Positions 1 through 5,552 of a stretch of 9,161 bases of DNA are shown here, one piece after another. Made by a program: the position numbers and the translations under genes. The stretch covers positions 1-9,161 of the forward strand of contig JAHJOS010000106.1 of assembly GCA_018820005.1 (NCBI GenBank), read 5' to 3'. The notes beneath the pieces were generated by a model. The model did not search any database and had not been told where the DNA came from. It saw only the letters and a list, made by a program, of their open reading frames with translations. Within the stretch, counting starts at the first letter, position 1; every line of letters starts with the position of its first letter. Origin of the DNA: Alphaproteobacteria bacterium. Its GTDB lineage: Bacteria; Pseudomonadota; Alphaproteobacteria; Rhizobiales; Devosiaceae.

Positions 1-357
1 AGCCTGTCGGGCGGGCACCACTTCGGCATCTACAGTCGTGGCCGGGCCGGTCCCGCCTGGCGTCAGCGCGGTGGTGGAATAGAGCTGGTAGCCCAGCGGC
101 AGCAACAGCAGGGCAACGGCGGCCGTGCCCAGGGGATAGCGCAGGTCCATGATCGAATTCCCTTTCAAGGAAGTGATGATGGACCTCAGACGCGCGCCGA
201 GGGCGCCGCCTTTGGTTGGAACCGTATTTTTTTGCTGCTGGGCCGCAAAAGCCGCCATGCCGGCCGCCAGCGCCCGCTCCCGCGCCCCGTCGCGCGCCGG
301 CGGCACAACACTGCCCTTGAGGGCATCGAAGTCGTCTGGGTTCATCTTGTCACTCAT
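1..357 (-). CDS. Membrane-anchored protein coupled to the ECF sigma factor, N-terminal 119 residues (probable VWA/anti-sigma-like protein)
   Basis: The reading frame starts with ATG at 357-355 and stays open to the window edge, so only the first 119 residues are visible. The ATG overlaps the TGA stop of the sigma factor (ATGA), which implies translational coupling and a shared job. Residues 1-59 are soluble and Ala/Arg-rich (contains PPARDGARERALAAGMAAF). Residues about 74-92 form one hydrophobic span (YPLGTAAVALLLLPLGYQLY), and what follows is Pro/Gly/Thr-rich and probably periplasmic. A short cytoplasmic N-terminus, a single span and a gene directly after an ECF sigma factor is the layout of a membrane anti-sigma factor. 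In many alphaproteobacteria the protein in this place, with a similar N-terminus, is a YfbK-like von Willebrand factor A protein. I recall that from family knowledge; no VWA domain is visible here because the C-terminus is missing. Confidence 0.7.
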   Translation of the reverse strand, partial: MSDKMNPDDFDALKGSVVPPARDGARERALAAGMAAFAAQQQKNTVPTKGGALGARLRSIITSLKGNSIMDLRYPLGTAAVALLLLPLGYQLYSTTALTPGGTGPATTVDAEVVPARQA

Positions 358-923
358 AGCAGCCCCCTCAGGGTCTTGCGGGCCTGGTGCACATGGAACG
401 ATACCGTCGCTTCCCTGATGCCCATGATCTCGGCCGCAGCCGCGTGGCTCATCTCTTCGGCATAGACCAGCAGCACCGCGTCGCGCTGCTGCTCGGGCAG
501 GCGGCGCACCGCATCCCACAGCGCCGCGTGCTCCAGCCCGTCTTCCTGCTCGGGCCTTTGGCTGTCCGGCACCAGTTCGGCATAGGCATCGGCATGGCGC
601 CCGCGCCGCTTGCCGGCCCGCTGCATGTCGCGCACCATGTTGAGCGTGATGCAGAACACCCAGCTGGAAAATGCCGAACGCCCGTCAAACTGGGCAATCA
701 CGCTCCCCAGCTTGACGCACACATCCTGCGCCACATCCTCGGCATCACTGCGATTGCCGCACCATTTCCAGGCCGTGCGATAAATGCGGTCATAATGCGC
801 GGCCAGAAGCTCGCCGAAGGCTTCCGCATCGCCATTCTGCGCCCGCACCACCAGAGCCCGCGTCAGCGCCTCGCCGGCCTCGCCCGCCCCTGCGGCAGTC
901 AGTCCCATCACCAAGCCATGCAC
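354..923 (-). CDS. RNA polymerase sigma factor, ECF (sigma-70 family) type
   Basis: A 189-residue protein with the two-domain layout of ECF sigma factors, which direct RNA polymerase core to a small stress or envelope regulon. Region 2 spans about residues 33-105. It includes DAEAFGELLAAHYDRIYRTA, the acidic DAEDVAQDV stretch, and FSSWVFCITLNMVRDMQR, the part that normally melts the -10 element. Region 4 spans about 134-187, with LPEQQRDAVLLVYAEEMSH followed by the helix-turn-helix AAAEIMGIREATVSFHVHQAR. Length is normal for the family. The first ATG (923) is chosen; a second in-frame ATG at residue 6 is possible and neither has a strong Shine-Dalgarno, though AAGG lies about 12 bases before the first. 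The gene overlaps the next one by 4 bases, and that product is probably its regulator. The regulon cannot be told from the sequence. The family call is secure; the subgroup is not assigned. Confidence 0.92.
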   Translation of the reverse strand: MHGLVMGLTAAGAGEAGEALTRALVVRAQNGDAEAFGELLAAHYDRIYRTAWKWCGNRSDAEDVAQDVCVKLGSVIAQFDGRSAFSSWVFCITLNMVRDMQRAGKRRGRHADAYAELVPDSQRPEQEDGLEHAALWDAVRRLPEQQRDAVLLVYAEEMSHAAAAEIMGIREATVSFHVHQARKTLRGLL

Positions 924-981
924 CTGCCAAGCCTTACTTCTGGACCCATTGTAGTGCTAAGACGCCGCCAACGCGGCCATC

Positions 982-1006
982 CTTTGGCGGTGACCAAAGA
1001 TTTTTT
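982..1006 (+). promoter_or_regulatory. Dyad CTTTGG-N6-CCAAAG followed by six T, between divergent genes
   Basis: CTTTGG (982-987) and CCAAAG (994-999) are perfect inverted arms around a 6-base centre, followed by A and then T6 at 1001-1006. The element ends 11 bases before the ATG of the small membrane protein and lies 59 bases upstream of the sigma factor start on the other strand. It could be an operator shared by the two divergent genes, or a weak terminator or attenuator-like hairpin in the leader of the plus-strand gene. The stem is only 6 bp, so a full intrinsic terminator is doubtful. Confidence 0.35.
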
Positions 1007-1017
1007 CGGAGTGCCCC

Positions 1018-1245
1018 ATGGAAGAGCCCAAGCTGAGCCCCTTCGCCCTCACCCGCTCACGCGTCGTGCTGCTCGTGCTCGGCGCCGTGCTGTTACTGAT
1101 CGCCATTTCCACCGCCATGGGGGGCCTGGGCTCCTATCAGGAGCTCAAGGAAGCGGCCAATGCCGCCAAGGCGACAACGCCTGATGTCGGCACGCCGGCG
1201 GGCGCAGCGGAAGCCGCGCCGGCAGAAACGACGCCGGCGCAATAG
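1018..1245 (+). CDS. Small single-span membrane protein, function unknown
   Basis: A 75-residue protein that I do not recognise as a named family. Residues 1-15 are polar and end in a basic cluster (LTRSR), which suggests an N-terminus inside the cell. Residues about 16-34 form one hydrophobic helix (VVLLVLGAVLLLIAIS). The tail from about residue 40 is Ala/Pro/Thr/Glu-rich low complexity (AGAAEAAPAETTPAQ) and probably periplasmic. The start is supported by GGAG seven bases before ATG 1018. It lies divergent from the sigma factor operon and ends 18 bases from the convergent end of mnmA, with no obvious terminator between them. The hydrophobic segment could also be read as an uncleaved signal anchor. 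Neither strand offers a better gene here: the longer overlapping frame running 387-1184 is antisense to the sigma factor. Confidence 0.6.
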   Translation: MEEPKLSPFALTRSRVVLLVLGAVLLLIAISTAMGGLGSYQELKEAANAAKATTPDVGTPAGAAEAAPAETTPAQ

Positions 1246-1263
1246 TCGCGCCAGCGTTCTGGA

Positions 1264-2415
1264 TCAGGCGGCAAAGACCTGCGGCACGGCCTCGGCGATG
1301 AACCCACCGCCCCACACTTCCGAGGTCGCCGTATCATCGGCATAAAAGACGCAGGCCTGCCCCGGCGAAATGCCATATTCGCCTGACACCAGCGTCACGA
1401 ACACATCCCCGTCCCGGCTCTGGATCACCGCCGGCTGCGGCCCCCGCGTCGAGCGCACCTTGACTTCGACCGGCGCGCCATTCCCCGCCGTCATTTCGGC
1501 AAGCGGCGTGCCTGCCAGCCAGTTCACGTCACGCAGCCGCACGGTGTGGGTCTTGAGCGCCTCGCGCGGCCCCACGATCACGCGCCCGGTCTTGTGCTCG
1601 AGCTTGACCACATAGAGCGGCTCGGCAGCCGCTATACCCAGGCCCTTGCGCTGGCCGATGGTGTAGTTGACGATCCCGTCATGGCTGCCCAGTACCCGGC
1701 CGTCGAGATGCACGATCTCGCCCTTGGCCACGGCCTCCGGATGCATCTTGCGGATGATATCGGCATATTTGCCCTGCGGCACAAAGCAGATGTCCTGGCT
1801 GTCGTGCTTTTCGGCGATTTCCAGCCCCATCTCACGCGCCAGTTCGCGCACTTCGGCCTTGCCCATGCCGCCCAGCGGAAAGCGCAGATAGTCGAGCTGC
1901 TCCTGCGTGGTGGCGAACAGAAAATAGGTCTGGTCGCGCTCGCCATCGACCGGGCGGAACAGCTGGCGGCGGCCATCGGGTCCGCGCTTGGACTGCACAT
2001 AGTGGCCCGTGGCCAGGGCATCGGCGCCCAGATCCTGCGCCACAGCCATCAGGTCCACGAACTTGACCGACTGGTTGCATGCGATGCAGGGCACCGGCGT
2101 CTCGCCCTGCTGATAGGCATTGGCGAATGGCGCGATAACACTTTTCTTGAAGCGCTCTTCATAGTCCAGCACATAGTGGGGTATCCCAAGCGTTGCCGCC
2201 ACGCGGCGCGCGTCATGAATGTCCTGGCCGGCACAGCACGCCCCCTTGCGGTGGGTCGCCTCGCCATGGTCATAGAGCTGCAGGGTCACCCCCACCACGT
2301 CATAGCCCTGGCGGGCCAATAGGCCCGCAACAACAGAGGAATCCACGCCACCCGACATGGCCACGACAATGCGCGTGTCCTGGGGGCGCTTGGCAAAATC
2401 AAGCGAGTTCAGCAT
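1264..2415 (-). CDS. mnmA: tRNA-specific 2-thiouridylase MnmA
   Basis: A full-length 383-residue enzyme that uses ATP and a relayed persulfide sulfur to convert U34 of Lys, Glu and Gln tRNAs to 2-thiouridine, in the cytosol. The N-terminal PP-loop ATP-binding motif SGGVDSS is at residues 21-27 in the expected setting (VVAMSGGVDSSVVAGLL). The two catalytic cysteines are present: Cys113 in CIACNQSVKF, which aligns with E. coli Cys102, and Cys210 in SQDICFVP, which aligns with Cys199. GERDQTYFLF (158-167) and NYTIGQRKGLGI are also family hallmarks, and a C-terminal beta-barrel domain follows to the end. Several flanking features (CCAGQDIHDARRVA, TPVPCIACNQ) match the alphaproteobacterial form. 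The ATG at 2415 fits the usual N-terminus; its Shine-Dalgarno is weak and a 10-bp palindrome (2418-2427) sits just ahead of it. It is a housekeeping gene with no functional tie to the flagellar neighbours. Confidence 0.97.
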   Translation of the reverse strand: MLNSLDFAKRPQDTRIVVAMSGGVDSSVVAGLLARQGYDVVGVTLQLYDHGEATHRKGACCAGQDIHDARRVAATLGIPHYVLDYEERFKKSVIAPFANAYQQGETPVPCIACNQSVKFVDLMAVAQDLGADALATGHYVQSKRGPDGRRQLFRPVDGERDQTYFLFATTQEQLDYLRFPLGGMGKAEVRELAREMGLEIAEKHDSQDICFVPQGKYADIIRKMHPEAVAKGEIVHLDGRVLGSHDGIVNYTIGQRKGLGIAAAEPLYVVKLEHKTGRVIVGPREALKTHTVRLRDVNWLAGTPLAEMTAGNGAPVEVKVRSTRGPQPAVIQSRDGDVFVTLVSGEYGISPGQACVFYADDTATSEVWGGGFIAEAVPQVFAA

Positions 2416-2501
2416 CAGATCATGATCCGGTTGGGTTCAAGGGCCAGCGGACGAAAGGTCACGCTGCATAGCGCCTTCCCCGTTTCCTCGCAAGTTTTGC
2501 C

Positions 2502-2516
2502 CGGCAACTCTTGCCG
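2502..2516. promoter_or_regulatory. Candidate enhancer-type activator site upstream of the fliK sigma-54 promoter (CGGCA-N5-TGCCG)
   Basis: CGGCAA (2502-2507) and TTGCCG (2511-2516) are perfect inverted arms around CTC. The centre lies about 120 bp upstream of the start predicted from the sigma-54 promoter, a normal distance for a bacterial enhancer-binding protein. In Caulobacter, the sigma-54 activator FlbD binds ftr elements at about this distance from late flagellar promoters. The assignment to a FlbD-like protein is inference. It is strengthened by a second copy with the same arms and spacing in front of fliF (6202-6216). Confidence 0.5.
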
Positions 2517-2602
2517 CATGGCAGCTACAACCTCGGTGGAGCCCCTTGGCGTCCAATGGGCAACCCTCTGATAGAAAGCGATTTTTCACTCAGAACCCGA
2601 GT

Positions 2603-2618
2603 TGGCAAGGCGCTTGCA
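2603..2618 (+). promoter_or_regulatory. Sigma-54 (RpoN) promoter for fliK-flgD
   Basis: TGGCAAG (2603-2609), four bases, then TTGCA (2614-2618) matches the consensus TGGCACG-N4-TTGCW at all but one position. The required ten bases separate the -24 GG (2604-2605) from the -12 GC (2616-2617). Transcription should begin near 2629, leaving a leader of about 31 bases before the fliK GTG. No sigma-70 promoter of comparable quality was seen in 2416-2659. The sigma-54 call implies that an AAA+ activator controls this hook-stage operon. Confidence 0.75.
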
Positions 2619-2659
2619 TTGAAAGGCTCGGATTAGTCTCCTTTTTGTGAGCCTGTGCA

Positions 2660-4291
2660 GTGGTATCTCATCTGACTGTTACGCCGAACAGCGCTTCGGC
2701 TACATCGACCGCCCGCTCCGCTGCCGCCTCAGGCGGCGGCGCTGTCGAAGACACTGTCGATGGCGCGTTCGCGGCCCTGCTGGGCCAGGCCGAACGCACT
2801 GACAAGACCGCCCACAGTGGCATGGCCGGCATCATCGACGCTGCACTTGAGAGCCTGGCCAAGTTCACCCAGGCCGGCGGCACCGATGGAGAGGCCAAGG
2901 ACGATCAGCCTGCCGACCCACAGGCCGTTGCTGCCGTCATCGACGCGCCGGTCGCCTTTCAGAACGAGATCGACGTCAAGGCCACCTTCACCGATCTGGT
3001 CAAGGATCTGGCCAGCCTCAAGCAGAGCCTGGACGCCGGCGACGCCATCGATCCCGAACTGCTCAAACGCATCGATTCCGCGCTCGAAACCCTGGGCGCC
3101 AAGTTCAACATCGACCTTTCCGGCGACATCGGCAGCGCTGCCGATGATGAAGCGCTCAACGGCCTGCTGGCGGTCACCGCTGGCGCCAGCACGCCCAAGG
3201 CGGAGGTCACCAACGCCCTGGCGCCACTAATCCAGGCCCTGCGCGCAGCCAGCGCCACCCCGGCCGATACCGGCACCAGCCCCGACTTTGTCCATCCCGG
3301 TCAGCTCAAGGCCGTTGGCGGCAAGCTGCAGGCGCTGCTCCAGGCGCTCAACGCCAAGTCCGACAGCCCTGTAGATTTGGCTGCCCTGGGCCTGGCCGAT
3401 GATGGCAAGCCCGATGCCGACCTGTCCGCCGCCCTCGTCAAGTTGGCGGCCGGCCCCACCAAGGTTGAGGCTGCCCCAACCGTGCCAGCGCTGGCAACGC
3501 CTGCGCTCAAGCTCACCGAGGCCACAATCACCGGCAAGGCCGGCGATCAAGCGGAAGCAACAGTCGCCAAGGTCGCCGATAATACCGGGCCTGCCAAGTC
3601 GGCAGGCACCTTAGCCGTGGCTGCCGATAGCGCCGCCAAGCCCGACACAGGCAAGGACAGGGGCAGCGACACCGCCGATGATTCCAAGCCCGCACCCGAC
3701 GCCAGGCCAGCCGAACCCAAGGCCACGGCCGCTCCAGTGGCCGCTGCGCCCGACAAGACCGCTGATCCTCAGGCCGCCGCTGCGCCGCAGCCGACACAGC
3801 TGGCCCGTGCAGACGCGGTGGCGCCACGCGTCATCCAGGCGGGCTACCAGACCAGCCAGCAACAGCTCAACCTGCCCCAGATCGCTTTCGAACTGGTGCG
3901 GCAGGTCAATGACGGCAACTCCCGTTTCCAGATGCGGCTCGATCCGCCCGAACTGGGCCGCATCGACGTCAAGCTCGACATGCGCAGCAGCGGTCACATC
4001 AATGCGCATCTGGTCGTGGACAAGGCCGAAACGCTCGACCTGATGCAGCGCGACCAGCGTGCACTGGAACGCGCCCTGCAACAGGCGGGCCTTGATAGCA
4101 GCAAGACCAATCTTGAATTCTCGCTGCGCCAGAACCCGTTCAGCGGCGGCCAGCAGCAGGGCCGGGACCAGCAGGGCAACCCCTTCGGGTTTCAGTCCGG
4201 CAAGACCGATGCGGCCGAAGACGTTCCGCCCCCCACCATCAATCTCTATCGCGCTAGCCTCTCGGCCAGCGGCGTCAACATTCTCGCGTAA
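2660..4291 (+). CDS. fliK: Flagellar hook-length control protein FliK
   Basis: A 543-residue secreted molecular ruler that measures the growing hook and switches the export gate from hook to filament substrates. The C-terminal Flg_hook domain spans about residues 405-490. It carries FQMRLDPPELGRIDVKLDM (LDPPELGRI at 427-435), then AHLVVDKAETLDLMQRDQ and LERALQQAGLD, the conserved core of the family. Residues 1-400 are Ala/Pro/Asp/Lys-rich and poorly conserved, with an extended low-complexity stretch around 290-400, as expected for the ruler part. It is somewhat longer than the roughly 400 residues of enteric FliK, which is usual in alphaproteobacteria. The start is GTG: an in-frame TGA at 2648-2650 leaves no earlier option, and the ribosome site is weak. 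It is first in a two-gene unit with flgD, 12 bases apart, and is driven by the sigma-54 promoter at 2603-2618. Confidence 0.93.
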   Translation: MVSHLTVTPNSASATSTARSAAASGGGAVEDTVDGAFAALLGQAERTDKTAHSGMAGIIDAALESLAKFTQAGGTDGEAKDDQPADPQAVAAVIDAPVAFQNEIDVKATFTDLVKDLASLKQSLDAGDAIDPELLKRIDSALETLGAKFNIDLSGDIGSAADDEALNGLLAVTAGASTPKAEVTNALAPLIQALRAASATPADTGTSPDFVHPGQLKAVGGKLQALLQALNAKSDSPVDLAALGLADDGKPDADLSAALVKLAAGPTKVEAAPTVPALATPALKLTEATITGKAGDQAEATVAKVADNTGPAKSAGTLAVAADSAAKPDTGKDRGSDTADDSKPAPDARPAEPKATAAPVAAAPDKTADPQAAAAPQPTQLARADAVAPRVIQAGYQTSQQQLNLPQIAFELVRQVNDGNSRFQMRLDPPELGRIDVKLDMRSSGHINAHLVVDKAETLDLMQRDQRALERALQQAGLDSSKTNLEFSLRQNPFSGGQQQGRDQQGNPFGFQSGKTDAAEDVPPPTINLYRASLSASGVNILA

Positions 4292-4303
4292 GGAGTAGGT
4301 ATC

Positions 4304-4996
4304 ATGGCTGTCAGTGGCGTATCAGGATCGGGCACCGCATCGTCGACCTCGGCGGCGCGCTCCGGCATTGCCGACAATTTCGACACCTTTCTGAACATCC
4401 TCACCACCCAGCTCAAGAACCAGAACCCGCTCGACCCGCTCGACACCAATCAATTCACCCAGCAATTGGTGCAGTTCTCGGGCGTCGAGCAGCAGCTCAA
4501 GACCAATGACTTCCTCCAGACACTGATGCTGGCTGGCCAGAATACCGCCAAGTCCGATGCCGTCTCCTATATCGGCAAGGAAGTCACCTCCTCGGGCAAG
4601 ACCGGCGAGTTGACGGACAATGATGCAGTATTCTGGGCCTATAGTGCCGAGGCCACTGCCGCCAACTCCACCGTGACCATCAAGGACAAGAACGGTCAGG
4701 TGGTCTACACCCAAACCGGCCCTATCGCCTCTGGCGCCGGTACGTTCCGTTGGGATGGCAAGGGCAGCGATGGCAATATCAAGCCCAATGGCGTCTACTC
4801 CATCGACATTCAGGGCAAGGACGCCAATGGCAAGGACGTCAAGATCAGCACGGCCTCCATTGGCCTGGTCACGGCAGTGGACTTCACCAGCGATGTGCCG
4901 GTCCTGACTGTGGGCAGCCGTCGCGTTGCCATCACCGATGTGACCGACGTGCGTATTCCGGACGTGACCGCCAAGCCGGACACAACCGAGAGCTGA
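4304..4996 (+). CDS. flgD: Flagellar hook assembly (capping) protein FlgD
   Basis: A 230-residue scaffold that caps the growing hook outside the cell and guides FlgE subunits into place. It is exported by the flagellar type III apparatus and has no Sec signal. The conserved N-terminal part is at residues 25-75: FDTFLNILTTQLKNQNPLDP, then DTNQFTQQLVQFSGVEQQLK, the FlgD signature. Residues about 85-215 carry the FlgD Tudor/Ig-like part, including STVTIKDKNGQVVYT and GTFRWDGKGSDG (146-157), followed by PNGVYSIDI. Length is typical. The start is set by a strong AAGGAG (4290-4295) that overlaps the fliK stop and lies 8 bases before the ATG, so flgD should be translated from the fliK message. A strong hairpin terminator follows at 5024-5052. 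Confidence 0.96.
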   Translation: MAVSGVSGSGTASSTSAARSGIADNFDTFLNILTTQLKNQNPLDPLDTNQFTQQLVQFSGVEQQLKTNDFLQTLMLAGQNTAKSDAVSYIGKEVTSSGKTGELTDNDAVFWAYSAEATAANSTVTIKDKNGQVVYTQTGPIASGAGTFRWDGKGSDGNIKPNGVYSIDIQGKDANGKDVKISTASIGLVTAVDFTSDVPVLTVGSRRVAITDVTDVRIPDVTAKPDTTES

Positions 4997-5023
4997 TCGG
5001 GTTCCTTTGCACGGCCGATACCC

Positions 5024-5052
5024 ACACCCTCAGGCAAGCCTGGGGGTGTTTT
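5024..5052 (+). terminator. Intrinsic terminator of fliK-flgD
   Basis: ACACCCTCAGGC (5024-5035) pairs with GCCTGGGGGTGT (5038-5049) with one T-G wobble, giving an 11-12 bp stem over a tiny AA-centred loop. A short T-run (5049-5052) and TGCTGT follow. It begins 27 bases after the flgD stop and closes the operon. Confidence 0.85.
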
Positions 5053-5132
5053 GCTGTATTGAGGAGATCAAACCAATGTGTTGCTGGCACCGCAAAATCG
5101 AGGCTTGTTCTTAACCTGTTGTAAGCATTGCC

Positions 5133-5147
5133 TTAGTCGAATTTTAA
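5133..5147. promoter_or_regulatory. Candidate CtrA box upstream of sciP
   Basis: TTAG (5133-5136), seven bases, then TTAA (5144-5147) matches the CtrA consensus TTAA-N7-TTAA at seven of eight positions with exact spacing. The 3' half could overlap a -35 (TTAAGG, 5144-5149), with GATATA (5168-5173) as a -10 after an 18-base spacer. The start would then lie near 5180, about 19 bases before the sciP ATG. CtrA control of its own inhibitor is established in Caulobacter, so the context supports the call. Confidence 0.5.
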
Positions 5148-5158
5148 GGCCGTTACCC

Positions 5159-5196
5159 TACTCTCTCGATATATGGTCAGGTTTGAGTAGAGAGTA
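5159..5196. repeat. Inverted repeat TACTCTCT ... AGAGAGTA in front of sciP
   Basis: Perfect 8-bp inverted arms at 5159-5166 and 5189-5196 flank 22 bases that contain the candidate -10. The right arm supplies the purine-rich AGAGAG just ahead of the sciP ATG (5199), probably its ribosome site. If both arms are transcribed, the hairpin would hide that site. If transcription starts near 5180, the repeat can act only as a DNA operator around the -10. Confidence 0.5.
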
Positions 5197-5198
5197 AA

Positions 5199-5477
5199 AT
5201 GACCGTACAAATGCGTCCTCGCGTTAAGTACGTTATCGGACCGGACGGAAGTCCGCTCACGATTGCAGATCTTCCCCCCGCCAATACGCGGAGGTGGGTC
5301 ATCCGCCGTAAAGCCGAAGTCGTCGCAGCAGTGCGCGGCGGGTTGCTCAGCCTCGAAGAGGCCTGTGACCGCTATACGCTGAGCGTCGACGAATTCCTGA
5401 ACTGGCAGGCCGCCATCGACAAGCACGGACTTGCCGGGCTGCGGACCACCTGGATCCAGCACTACCGCGAAGGCTGA
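5199..5477 (+). CDS. sciP: CtrA inhibitor SciP (DUF1153 family)
   Basis: A 92-residue helix-turn-helix protein of the DUF1153 family. In Caulobacter, SciP binds CtrA at target promoters and blocks recruitment of RNA polymerase, repressing flagellar and cell-cycle genes in G1. The family core is nearly intact: YVIGPDGSPLTIADLPP (residues 11-27), RRWVIRRKAEVVAAVRGGLL (31-50), SLEEACDRYTLSVDEFLNWQ (51-70) and HGLAGLRTTWIQHYR (76-90). Residues about 36-75 form the helix-turn-helix. The ATG at 5199 is preceded by AGAGAG. The gene lies between flgD and the fliF operon, as sciP lies beside the fliF operon in Caulobacter. It is isolated by terminators on both sides, so it is probably monocistronic and driven from 5053-5198, where a candidate CtrA box is seen. 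Confidence 0.95.
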   Translation: MTVQMRPRVKYVIGPDGSPLTIADLPPANTRRWVIRRKAEVVAAVRGGLLSLEEACDRYTLSVDEFLNWQAAIDKHGLAGLRTTWIQHYREG

Positions 5478-5489
5478 GCCGAAAGGCTC
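5476..5489 (+). other. Short GNRA-loop hairpin overlapping the sciP stop
   Basis: GAGCC (5476-5480), GAAA, GGCTC (5485-5489) forms a 5-bp stem closed by a stable GAAA tetraloop. It begins inside the sciP TGA codon and precedes the main terminator by about 18 bases. It may protect the transcript 3' end; it has no T-run and is not itself a terminator. Confidence 0.4.
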
Positions 5490-5506
5490 GTAAGCTCAGA
5501 TTATTC

Positions 5507-5539
5507 AAAGCCCGCCCGGAGCCAATCCGGGCGGGCTTT
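5507..5539. terminator. Bidirectional intrinsic terminator between sciP and the GST gene
   Basis: A perfect 14-bp stem, AAAGCCCGCCCGGA (5507-5520) with its exact complement (5526-5539), over the 5-base loop GCCAA. A/T ends on both sides allow it to stop transcripts from sciP (plus) and from the convergent GST gene (minus). Confidence 0.92.
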
Positions 5540-5552
5540 GCTGTTCTGGCCC

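Noticed and set aside
949..965. TACAAT-like -10 for the sigma factor on the minus strand
   Set aside because: The hexamer is visible but no -35-like sequence lies 16-18 bases upstream, so I do not call a promoter.
387..1184. 265-codon plus-strand frame over the sigma factor and small membrane gene
   Set aside because: Antisense to the sigma factor and in the wrong frame for the small membrane protein; His/Arg/Pro-rich shadow translation.
1236..1252. GGCGC-N7-GCGCC hairpin at the convergent ends of the small membrane gene and mnmA
   Set aside because: Five-base stem with a 7-base loop and no T-run on either side; too weak to call a terminator.
1546..2322. 258-codon plus-strand frame inside mnmA
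   Set aside because: Antisense to a full-length MnmA with intact ATP and cysteine motifs; composition is that of a shadow frame.
3130..3143. 14-base palindrome CGGCAGCGCTGCCG inside fliK, similar to the intergenic dyads
   Set aside because: The spacer is 4, not 5, and it lies in coding sequence with ordinary Ala/Ser codons, so chance is the simpler explanation.
5111..5124. TTAA ... GTAA as another CtrA box near sciP
   Set aside because: The spacing is 6 rather than 7 with an extra mismatch; the box at 5133-5147 is the better match.
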